DNA from: DASXAQ01 sp036406615
GTDB lineage: Bacteria > Actinomycetota > UBA4738
Reading direction: 5' to 3'
Length of the DNA stretch: 48,489 nucleotides
Assembly: GCA_036406615.1 (NCBI GenBank)
Contig: DASXAQ010000054.1
Span: 1 to 48,489, forward strand
Shown: one piece after another, positions 7,319 to 14,498 of the stretch
Numbering within the stretch: position 1 is the stretch's first letter
Layout of the letters: every line of letters begins with the position of its first letter
Made by a program: the position numbers and the translations under genes
The notes under the pieces: generated by a model
Database searches by the model: none
What the model saw: only the letters and a program-made list of their open reading frames with translations
Told to the model about the DNA's origin: nothing

Positions 7319-7939
7319 ATGAACCGACGACTCGCGCGAACCGGCATCGTCGCCCTCGGCTTCGCCGCGCTGGCCGCCGCCGGCGCGGCGTGCGCGAACG
7401 GCTCGACCACGGCCGCGGGGACCCCGACGGCGTCGGCGTCGCACCCGATGGAGCACGCGATGGCTCCGTTCGGCTCGGCGTGCGCCTCCGTCCCGGCGTC
7501 CGGAAGCGGCAGCTTCGAGATGCAGATGCACGACCCGGCCGCTTCGGCCGCGGCCGCCAACCCCATGCTCGCCACGCTGTCGCACGCCCTGATGCAGGCG
7601 AAGCTGACCGACACGCTGAACGCCTCCTCGGGCATCACGGTCTTCGCGCCGACGAACGCGGCGTTCTCATCCATGAACCCCGACGCCCTCATGATGGCCA
7701 TGCACGACCCGCAGGGCGAGCTGACGAAGATCCTCACGTACCACGTGGTGCAGGGCCAGCTCTCGCCCGCACAGCTCACCGGCACGCACACCACACTGGA
7801 GGGCAGCACGATCCGCGTGACGGGCAGCGGCGAGAACTTCGTCGTGAACGGAACGGCGCACGTCGTGTGCGGAGACATCCACGCCTCCAACGCCACCATC
7901 TACATGATCAACGGCGTTCTGACGCCGCCCACGTCCTGA
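7319..7939 (+). CDS. Fasciclin-domain (FAS1) lipoprotein
   Basis: 206 residues. The ATG at 7319 is preceded by aagaaaggag with 8-base spacing. The N-terminus is a signal peptide ending near AAGAAC, a plausible though imperfect lipobox. A Thr/Ala-rich linker leads to one FAS1 domain at about residues 75-205, with SSGITVFAPTNAAF, LTKILTYHVVQGQ and the closing NATIYMINGVLTPP. FAS1 domains mediate extracellular adhesion or interaction; secreted MPT70/MPT83-type proteins of mycobacteria are relatives. Unusually rich in Met and His before the domain (HPMEHAMAP, FEMQMHDP, ALMMAMHDP), which might bind copper or other metals; that is speculation. Confidence 0.85.
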   Translation: MNRRLARTGIVALGFAALAAAGAACANGSTTAAGTPTASASHPMEHAMAPFGSACASVPASGSGSFEMQMHDPAASAAAANPMLATLSHALMQAKLTDTLNASSGITVFAPTNAAFSSMNPDALMMAMHDPQGELTKILTYHVVQGQLSPAQLTGTHTTLEGSTIRVTGSGENFVVNGTAHVVCGDIHASNATIYMINGVLTPPTS

Positions 7940-7963
7940 CCGTGTTTCGCCGGGGGGTGCATC

Positions 7964-8656
7964 ATGGAAGCCACGATGGAAGGCCGCGTCTTGATCGTGG
8001 ATGACGAGCCGATGGTGCGCGACGTCCTCGAGCGGTACCTGGTGCGCGACGGCTTCGAGGTCGAGACCGCCGCCGACGGCGAGCAGGCGCTGGCGACGTT
8101 CGAGCGAACACCCCCCGACCTGGTCCTGCTGGACCTGATGCTGCCCCGCATCGGCGGGCTCGAGGTGTTCCGGCGCATGCGCGACCAGGCGGGCACGGCC
8201 GTGATCATGCTCACGGCCAAGGGCGACGAGGCCGACCGGATCGTGGGCCTGGAGATCGGGGCCGACGACTACGTGACGAAGCCGTTCTCCCCGCGCGAGG
8301 TCGTGGCGCGGGTGCGCGCGGTGCTTCGACGGGCCGCGGACCGCCCGGCGGCGCAGGAGGTCCTGGAGCTGGGTTCGCTGGTGATCGACGGGCCGCGGCG
8401 GGAGGTCCGCAGGGACGGCCAACCCGTCCGCCTGACGCGCAAGGAGTTCGATCTTCTTTGGCTGCTGGCGTCCAACCGGGGCGCGACGTTCACCCGGACG
8501 CAGCTGCTCGAGGAGGTGTGGGACTTCGCGTGGGACGGCGACAGCGCCACGGTGACGGTGCACGTGCGCCGGCTGCGCGAGAAGATCGAAGACGACCCGT
8601 CACAGCCGCGCCACCTGGTGACGGTGTGGGGCGTCGGCTACCGGTTCGACGCATGA
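7964..8656 (+). CDS. OmpR/PhoB-family response regulator
   Basis: 230 residues. The receiver domain has acidic residues DDE near position 13, phospho-acceptor Asp57 in LVLLDLMLP and the conserved Lys in DYVTKPFSP. The C-terminal winged helix (about 130-228) carries RLTRKEFDLLWLLASN and VTVHVRRLREKIE. An alternative start is the ATG at 7976. The stop overlaps the kinase ATG (ATGA), so this is a cognate pair. It probably regulates a nearby envelope function, since the oxidoreductase and fasciclin genes are just upstream on the same strand. Confidence 0.93.
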   Translation: MEATMEGRVLIVDDEPMVRDVLERYLVRDGFEVETAADGEQALATFERTPPDLVLLDLMLPRIGGLEVFRRMRDQAGTAVIMLTAKGDEADRIVGLEIGADDYVTKPFSPREVVARVRAVLRRAADRPAAQEVLELGSLVIDGPRREVRRDGQPVRLTRKEFDLLWLLASNRGATFTRTQLLEEVWDFAWDGDSATVTVHVRRLREKIEDDPSQPRHLVTVWGVGYRFDA

Positions 8657-9915
8657 AGGCGCTGCGCGCGCTGTGGCTGATCGCCGCGCTCGGCGTCATC
8701 GGCGGGCTCGGCACGATGGCGGTCGGCGCCCTTCTCGGCATGCCGTCGGCCGACCTGATCACCCTCGCCGCCTACCTCGTGCCGGCGCTGCTGGTCACGG
8801 TGGCGGCGATCGCGCTGGCGAACCCGCTGCTGGCGAAGGCCACCCTTCGCCAGCGCTTCCTGGCCATCGCCCTCGTCGGAACGCTGGTGTCGCTCGGCAA
8901 CCTGTTCGCGCTCACGAAGGCGATGGCCGTATCCGCGCACGACGCGACGCTGGTGGGGACGCTGCTCGTGTACTCGGTCGCGGCCGGCGTCGGGGCGGCG
9001 GTGGCGATCTCGCGCGGGTCCGCGTCGGCGATGCGGCGGCTGACGGACACCGCACGGCGGCTGGGCGACGGAGACCTGGATGCTCGCGTGGGCGCGACCG
9101 AAGCCGGCCCCGAGATCGACCGGCTGTCACGGACGCTCGACGGCATGGCGTGGCGCCTGCAGACCGCGCAGGCGCGCGAGCGGCGCGCGGAATCGACGCG
9201 GGCCGACCTGATCACCGCCGTGTCACACGACCTGCGCACGCCCCTGGCGAGCCTGCGCGCGATGGTCGAAGCGATCGACGAGGACGTCGTCCAGGACCTC
9301 CCCACCCTGCGCCGGTACGCCGCGGAGATGCGCCGATCGGTCGGCCAGCTCTCCACGATGGTGGACGACCTGTTCGAGCTCGTCCAGGTGGACGCCGGGG
9401 CGATCGAGGCCGAGACGGAGACGGCACGGCTCGCGGACGTGCTCCGCAGCGCCCTGGCCACTATCGAAGGGCCCGCTCGCGCGAAACACCTTCGGCTGCA
9501 AGCTGATCTGGGCGACGCCGGCGACGCCGTATGCTCGCCGCGGCTCGTCCGCGTGCTGCAGACGCTGTTGGTGAACGCGGTGCGCCACACGCCTGCGGAC
9601 GGCACGGTGCGGGTGGAGGCGCGAGGCGGATGGGACGGCGACGCGCTGGAGCTCGCCGTGCTGGACACCGGCGAAGGGATCCCGCCCGCGGACCTGGCCC
9701 GCGTCTTCGAGCCCTTCTACCGCGTCGACGCGTCGCGCTCCGGGGCGGGGGCGGGCCTCGGCCTGGCGCTCGCCAAGCGCATCGTCGAGGCGCTCGGCGG
9801 CCGGATCGAGGTGCAGAGCGAGCCCGAGAAGGGGTCGCGGTTCGACCTGTCGCTGCCGGGCTCGGCGTTCGCCGCCCCCCTGCCACGCGCGCGGCCGCAG
9901 CCGGTCACCGGCTGA
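8653..9915 (+). CDS. Sensor histidine kinase
   Basis: 420 residues starting at the ATG overlapping the regulator stop. About four N-terminal hydrophobic segments (residues 5-28, 36-58, 69-90, 98-118) leave only short extracytoplasmic loops, so the sensor may detect a membrane or intracellular signal. A HAMP-like segment at about 122-175 is followed by the phospho-acceptor His192 in AVSHDLRTPL, then HATPase boxes: LVNAVRHTPADG (N), LDTGEGIPP (G1), FEPFYR (F), GAGLGLALAKRIVE (G2). The stop codon lies inside the first copy of a triplicated 16-bp repeat. Confidence 0.93.
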   Translation: MKALRALWLIAALGVIGGLGTMAVGALLGMPSADLITLAAYLVPALLVTVAAIALANPLLAKATLRQRFLAIALVGTLVSLGNLFALTKAMAVSAHDATLVGTLLVYSVAAGVGAAVAISRGSASAMRRLTDTARRLGDGDLDARVGATEAGPEIDRLSRTLDGMAWRLQTAQARERRAESTRADLITAVSHDLRTPLASLRAMVEAIDEDVVQDLPTLRRYAAEMRRSVGQLSTMVDDLFELVQVDAGAIEAETETARLADVLRSALATIEGPARAKHLRLQADLGDAGDAVCSPRLVRVLQTLLVNAVRHTPADGTVRVEARGGWDGDALELAVLDTGEGIPPADLARVFEPFYRVDASRSGAGAGLGLALAKRIVEALGGRIEVQSEPEKGSRFDLSLPGSAFAAPLPRARPQPVTG

Positions 9916-9966
9916 CGTGGGGCCGCGGCCGGTCACCGGCTGACGCGCGGCCGGTCACCGGCTGAC
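9901..9966 (+). repeat. Three copies of ccggtcaccggctgac at the kinase 3' end
   Basis: Identical 16-mers lie at 9901-9916, 9929-9944 and 9951-9966. Each holds the odd palindrome CCGGTcACCGG, which can fold as a tiny hairpin. Copy 1 encodes the last residues and stop of the kinase; the others are non-coding. Short GC-rich linkers (gcgcgg, gtggggccgcgg) separate them. Confidence 0.8.
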
Positions 9967-10011
9967 ACGCGGCCGCGTCGCGCTCACCGCATCACGTACG
10001 TGCCGCCGTGC

Positions 10012-11196
10012 TCAATCGGGTTCGCGCAGCAGCTCTCGCGCGATGATCTCGCGCTGGATGTCGGACGTGCCCTCGTAGATCCGCGGCGCCCGAACCTCGC
10101 GGTACAGGTGCTCGAGCAGGTGCCCGCGCTGCAGGGCGGCGGCGCCAACGATCTGCACGGCCGAATCCACGACGAACTGGGCCGCCTCGGTCGCGGAGAG
10201 CTTGGCCATCGCGGACTCGCGCGTGACGCGCCGGCCCTCATCGTGGGCGGCGGCGGCCGCGTACACGAGCAGCCGCGACGCCTCCAGGCGCGTGGCCATC
10301 TCGGCCAGCCGGTGCGACACGGCCTGGAACTCGGCGATGGGCCGGCCGAACGCCCGGCGCGTGCGCGCATGGTCGACGGCAGCACCCAGCGCGGCCCGGG
10401 CCATCCCGAGGGCGAACGCGCCGACGCTCGGGCGGAACAGGTCCAGCGTACGCATGGCCACCCGAAACCCGTGATCGACCTCGCCGAGGACCGCCTCGGC
10501 ATCCAGGCGGACCCCGTCGAACACCAGCCGTCCGATCGCGTGCGGCGCAAGCAGATCGAGCGGCTCGCCCGTCAGCCCGGACACGTCGCCGGCCACGACG
10601 AACGCCGTCACGCCTTTGGCGCCCGCGTCGGGCGTCGTCCGGGCGAACACCACGTACACGTCCGCCTCGGGGGCGTTCGAGATCCACGTCTTCTCCCCCG
10701 TCAGCCGCCAGCCGTCGCCGTCGGGCTCGGCCGCCAGCTCGATGGCGCCGGCGTCGCTGCCGTGCGCCGGCTCGGTGAGCGCGAACGCGGCCACGGCCCC
10801 GCCGTTGGCGACCGCGGGGATCCAGCGCTGCACCTGCGTTTCGGAGCCGGACTGCACGATCGGGTACGCGCCAAGGCCTTGCAGCGCCAGCGCCGTCTCC
10901 GCCTCGGTGCTCTCGCGCGCCAGCGCCTCGCGCAGCACGCACAGCACGGTCGCCGACACCTCGCCGTCGCCGGACCCGCCGGCCTCCGCGGGGAACAGCC
11001 GCGGCAGCAGCCCGTGCGCGCCGAGCGCGCGGATCAGGTCCCGGTCGACCCGGCCGGTCCGGCCACGCGCCGCGACCGCCGCCAGCTCGTCGCGCGCCAG
11101 CGCGCGCGCGTCGTCGCCCAGCGCCCGGTGTTCGTCGGAAAGCTGGAACCGCGAGTCGCCCGCCACGGCAGGCGTCATATCACGCCGCGGGCGCAC
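10012..11196 (-). CDS. Acyl-CoA dehydrogenase family protein
   Basis: 394 residues from a GTG at 11196; an internal ATG at 11178 would give 388. FAD/acyl-CoA landmarks are present: AFALTEPAHGSDAG, GEKTWISNAPEADVYVVFARTT, RRAFGRPIAEFQAVSHRLAEMA, and RIYEGTSDIQREIIAREL with catalytic Glu375. CATCCT (11202-11207 on the minus strand) ends 5 bases before the GTG, which may be a leaderless promoter and would favour the longer form. It is divergent from the CoA-ligase operon, so it may oxidise an acyl-CoA of that pathway. Substrate cannot be inferred from sequence. Confidence 0.9.
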   Translation of the reverse strand: MRPRRDMTPAVAGDSRFQLSDEHRALGDDARALARDELAAVAARGRTGRVDRDLIRALGAHGLLPRLFPAEAGGSGDGEVSATVLCVLREALARESTEAETALALQGLGAYPIVQSGSETQVQRWIPAVANGGAVAAFALTEPAHGSDAGAIELAAEPDGDGWRLTGEKTWISNAPEADVYVVFARTTPDAGAKGVTAFVVAGDVSGLTGEPLDLLAPHAIGRLVFDGVRLDAEAVLGEVDHGFRVAMRTLDLFRPSVGAFALGMARAALGAAVDHARTRRAFGRPIAEFQAVSHRLAEMATRLEASRLLVYAAAAAHDEGRRVTRESAMAKLSATEAAQFVVDSAVQIVGAAALQRGHLLEHLYREVRAPRIYEGTSDIQREIIARELLREPD

Positions 11197-11200
11197 TCGC

Positions 11201-11206
11201 TAGGAT
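11201..11206 (+). promoter_or_regulatory. Predicted -10 (TAGGAT) of the CoA-ligase operon
   Basis: TAGGAT lies 33 bases before the ATG at 11240, leaving room for a leader with the Shine-Dalgarno gggaaggggac. A convincing -35 was not seen. Confidence 0.4.
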
Positions 11207-11239
11207 GAGGCCGCTTCGACACGGGAAGGGGACCCACCG

Positions 11240-12604
11240 ATGAGCGACTCGCCGTACTGGAACCCCCGCCACGAGACGATGTCCCGCGACGAGCTGTCCG
11301 CCTTGCAGACGCGCAAGCTGAAGGCGCTGGTCGGCTGGGCCGACGCGAACGTGCCGTGGCAGGCGAAGCGACTGCGCGATGCGGGCGTGACCGCGGACTC
11401 CATCGCCTCGCTCGACGACCTGCGCCGGATCCCGCTGATGACGCGCGACGACTGGATGCAGGGACAGCTCGAGCAACCGCCGTACGGCACGAACGTCGCC
11501 GTCGATCCCTCGGCCGCGATCCGCTACCACATGACGTCGGGCACCACGGGCAAGACGCCGATCCGCGTCCTGGACGGCCCGAAGGACTGGGAGTGGATCG
11601 CCGAGATGTGGTGCTACGGGCTGTGGGGGTTCGGCGTTCGCCCGGCCGACACGCTGTTCGTGGCATTCGGCTACGCCACGTTCATCGGCTTCTGGGGCCT
11701 TCACTACGCCGGGGAGAAGATTGGCTGCCTGGTCCTGCCGGGCGGAGCCATGACCACCGACCAGCGCGTGTCGACGATCGTGGACATGGGGGCGACGGTG
11801 GTCGCCTCGACCCCGACGTACGCGCTTCGGATGGCGCAGGAGGCCAAGGCGATGGGCATCGACCTGGCGGCCGGCCCGGTGCGGCGGCTGATCCTGTCCG
11901 GCGAGCCCGCCGGGTCGATCCCGGCGACGAAGAAGCTCATCGAGGAGCAGTGGGGCGCGAAGGCCGGCGACACGGCCGGGATGACGGAGCTCGGCACGAT
12001 CATGATCTTCGAGTGCGAACGCCAGCCGGGCGGTACGCACATCATCGAGGACCACTACATCGAAGAGGTGCTGGACCCCGACAGCGGCGAGCCGGTGCCG
12101 TACGGCGAGATGGGCGAGCGCGTCGTCACCTCGTTCGGCCGCGGCTTCATCCCCGTGCTGCGGTACCGCACGCGCGACTTCGTCGTGAAGGTGCCCGGCT
12201 CGACGTGCCCGTGCGGGCGCACGTTCGACATCTACGAGGGCGGCATCCGCGGCCGCGTCGACGACATGAAGCTGGTGCGGGGAACCAACGTGTACCCGCG
12301 CGCGGTCGAGGCGATCATCCGCGAGCACCCCGAGGTGGACGAGTTCCAGATCCACCTGTACACCGCCGAGGGAATCCGCGACGAGATCGAGATCCTGGTG
12401 GAGATCCCGGACCCGGCCGTCGACGCCGACGCGTCCGTGGCCGCGATCGGCAAGGAGCTGGCGGACACGCACGAGGGCCTGCGGTTCGAGGTGCGCCGGG
12501 CCGAGGACGGCTCGCTTCCCCGCTTCGAGCTGAAGGCGAAGCGGCTCGTCGACGAGCGGACCGTCATCGGCAGCGAGGGCGAGCGGAGGGAGGCGAACCG
12601 ATGA
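11240..12604 (+). CDS. Phenylacetate-CoA ligase (PaaK)-like aryl-CoA ligase, possibly 2-aminobenzoate-CoA ligase
   Basis: 454-residue ANL-superfamily adenylating enzyme of the PaaK branch. It activates an aromatic or related acid with ATP and CoA. Visible motifs are YHMTSGTTGKTPIRV (P-loop-like A3), DTAGMTELG (A5), VLRYRTRDF (A7/A8 region), CPCGRT with two Cys, and GRVDDMKLVRGTNVYPRAVE (hinge and C-terminal domain). Gene context, with an anthraniloyl-CoA monooxygenase-like enzyme and a thioesterase nearby, suggests anthranilate as substrate. Phenylacetate is less likely because no paaABCDE genes are present here. The start has a good Shine-Dalgarno, and the stop overlaps the next ATG. Confidence 0.88.
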   Translation: MSDSPYWNPRHETMSRDELSALQTRKLKALVGWADANVPWQAKRLRDAGVTADSIASLDDLRRIPLMTRDDWMQGQLEQPPYGTNVAVDPSAAIRYHMTSGTTGKTPIRVLDGPKDWEWIAEMWCYGLWGFGVRPADTLFVAFGYATFIGFWGLHYAGEKIGCLVLPGGAMTTDQRVSTIVDMGATVVASTPTYALRMAQEAKAMGIDLAAGPVRRLILSGEPAGSIPATKKLIEEQWGAKAGDTAGMTELGTIMIFECERQPGGTHIIEDHYIEEVLDPDSGEPVPYGEMGERVVTSFGRGFIPVLRYRTRDFVVKVPGSTCPCGRTFDIYEGGIRGRVDDMKLVRGTNVYPRAVEAIIREHPEVDEFQIHLYTAEGIRDEIEILVEIPDPAVDADASVAAIGKELADTHEGLRFEVRRAEDGSLPRFELKAKRLVDERTVIGSEGERREANR

Positions 12605-12810
12605 AGGACGCGACCGGCACACGCGAGCTGACGGCCGGCGAGCAGAAGATCGTCGAGGCCTACGCGGCCCTGCGGGAGGCGCTGACCGCGCACCGGACGG
12701 AGCTGCCTCCGTTCGCCGAGCGCAGCGCGGTCCGGGCGGTGGCCGTGTTGTGGCAGGCGATGAACGGCCTGGACATGGACCCCGGCCAGGTCTACCACCT
12801 GGGCGCATGA
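12601..12810 (+). CDS. Small hypothetical protein (69 aa)
   Basis: Starts at the ATG overlapping the ligase stop (ATGA) and ends overlapping the next ATG, so it is translationally coupled on both sides. The protein is mostly helical, mildly acidic and soluble: QKIVEAYAALREALTAHRTEL, then AVRAVAVLWQAMNGLDMDPGQVYHLGA. No family recognised. Tight coupling between a CoA ligase and the following unknown suggests a small accessory or subunit. Confidence 0.75.
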   Translation: MKDATGTRELTAGEQKIVEAYAALREALTAHRTELPPFAERSAVRAVAVLWQAMNGLDMDPGQVYHLGA

Positions 12811-13319
12811 CGCTGGACCTGGAAGCGGAGGCGGCGGCGTACCTGTCCGCGATCGGGCCCCGGTTCCAGCGCGCCGGCTACGAGCTGGCCGGCAACGTGA
12901 ACTACGAGGGCGTCGTGTTCCTGGGCGTCGCCCGCCGCGAGAAGCTCTCGGCCGCGAAGGTCGGCATGAGCCGCGAGGTGTTCGTGTTCCGATCGTTCGA
13001 GCGGATCGACGTGGCCGGGATCCGCGACTGCGGGACGTTGGCGTTCCAGTACGCGACGCACGAGGACAAGGGCAGCGTGCCGAGAGGCGTCGGTGGCTCG
13101 GTGTGGGCATTCTCGGTGGCCATCGTGCCGACGGTCGACGAGGAGACCAGCCGGGCGGTCAGGACCCAGGCTCCGCCCAAGCATTTCGCCGGCGCAGAGA
13201 TCCCCGCGGTCGTGGAGCTCGGGACCCGGAGCGTTCACTCCTTCGAGAAGACCCCGATCTGGGGAGCCGCGTACTACCGCGGGTTCCGCAAGACGATCAA
13301 GGAGCTGTTGACTCCGTGA
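12807..13319 (+). CDS. Conserved-looking hypothetical protein (170 aa)
   Basis: Starts at the ATG overlapping the preceding stop; its own stop overlaps the next GTG. No signal peptide or membrane segment. The alternating beta-rich pattern (GYELAGNVNYEGVVFLGVARR, EVFVFRSFERIDVAGIRDCG, GSVWAFSVAIVPTVDEET) suggests a compact soluble domain, ending with AAYYRGFRKTIKELL. I do not recognise the family. Its place between a CoA ligase and an amidohydrolase implies a role in the same catabolic operon. Confidence 0.8.
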   Translation: MTLDLEAEAAAYLSAIGPRFQRAGYELAGNVNYEGVVFLGVARREKLSAAKVGMSREVFVFRSFERIDVAGIRDCGTLAFQYATHEDKGSVPRGVGGSVWAFSVAIVPTVDEETSRAVRTQAPPKHFAGAEIPAVVELGTRSVHSFEKTPIWGAAYYRGFRKTIKELLTP

Positions 13320-14497
13320 GCTCCGTGGATGCCCTCAAGGACGCGGCGCGACTGGAGGTCGAACGCCGCCGCGACGAGCTGGTCGACCTGAGCCACCGCA
13401 TCCATGCCGCGCCCGAGCTCGGGTACATGGAGCGCAAGGCGTCTCGGTGGGTGGCCGAGTCGCTCGAGGCGTCCGGGTTCGACGTCGAGCGAGGCGTCTG
13501 CGAGCTGCCGACGGCGCTCTCGGCGCGCTCGGGCGAGGGCGAGCTGCACGTCGCGATCTGCGCCGAGTACGACGCGCTGCCGGAGATCGGCCACGCATGC
13601 GGCCACAACGTGATCGCGGCCGCCGCCGTGGGCGCCGGCGCCGCCCTGGCGCGCGTCGCGAATGAAGCCGGCCTCACCGTCCACGTGCTCGGGACGCCGG
13701 CGGAGGAGGGCGGCGGCGGGAAGGTGCTCATGCTGGAACGCGGGGCCTTCGACGGCATGCACGCCGCGCTGATGATCCACCCCACGTCGTTCGACCTCGC
13801 CGACCCGGCGATGATCGCGGCGGAGAGCGTGACCGTCCGGTACACGGGAAAGGAGGCGCACGCCGCCTTCGCGCCGCACGAGGGGATCAACGCGGCCGAC
13901 GCCCTGACCGTGGCGCAGGTCGCGGTCGGCCTGCTGCGCCAGCACATCCTGCCGACGGATCGAATCCACGGCATCGTCACCAAGGGCGGCGAGTTCCCCA
14001 ACATCGTGCCAGCGAGCAGCGAGGGCCACTACATCTTTCGCTCCCGGACGATCCAGGAGCTGGAACGCCTGCGCCCCAAGCTCTTCGCCTGCTTCGAAGC
14101 CGGCGCGATCGCGACCGGAGCCTCGGTGGAGCTCGAATCCCTTCCGCCCTATGCCCACGTCGAGAGCGACCCCGACCTCGCAGGACGGTACCGCCGCAAC
14201 GCCGAAGCGCTGGGGCGCACCTTCGTCGAGAACCGCGACGCGTTCCCGGCGTCCACCGACTTCGGCAACGTGTCGCTGGCGATGCCGGCCGCCCACCCGT
14301 TGATCGGCGTGGAGTCGAACGGCGCCGGCAACCACCAGCCCGGGTTCGCCGCGGCGTGCGCGACCCCGTCCGCCGATCGTGCGGTCGTCGACGGAGCGAT
14401 CGCCATGGCGTGGACGGCGATCGACGCCGCGCTCGATCCAGACGTGAGACGGCGGCTGCTGGAGCGCGCCGCCGGCGCGCCGACACACGCCGCGTAG
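13316..14497 (+). CDS. M20-family amidohydrolase
   Basis: 393 residues from a GTG overlapping the previous stop, with AAGGAG about 11 bases upstream. Metal-binding features of the M20D/AbgB-like group are visible: HACGHN (Cys/His), GTPAEEGGGGK (Glu pair), MIHPTS, and GNHQPGF near the C-terminus. The dimerisation domain contains YTGKEAHAAFAPHEGINAADAL. Such enzymes cleave N-acyl amino acids, aminobenzoyl-glutamate or auxin conjugates, so it may release an aromatic or amino acid for the adjacent CoA ligase. Its stop is one base from the stop of the convergent monooxygenase gene. Confidence 0.88.
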   Translation: MSSVDALKDAARLEVERRRDELVDLSHRIHAAPELGYMERKASRWVAESLEASGFDVERGVCELPTALSARSGEGELHVAICAEYDALPEIGHACGHNVIAAAAVGAGAALARVANEAGLTVHVLGTPAEEGGGGKVLMLERGAFDGMHAALMIHPTSFDLADPAMIAAESVTVRYTGKEAHAAFAPHEGINAADALTVAQVAVGLLRQHILPTDRIHGIVTKGGEFPNIVPASSEGHYIFRSRTIQELERLRPKLFACFEAGAIATGASVELESLPPYAHVESDPDLAGRYRRNAEALGRTFVENRDAFPASTDFGNVSLAMPAAHPLIGVESNGAGNHQPGFAAACATPSADRAVVDGAIAMAWTAIDAALDPDVRRRLLERAAGAPTHAA

Positions 14498-14498
14498 C

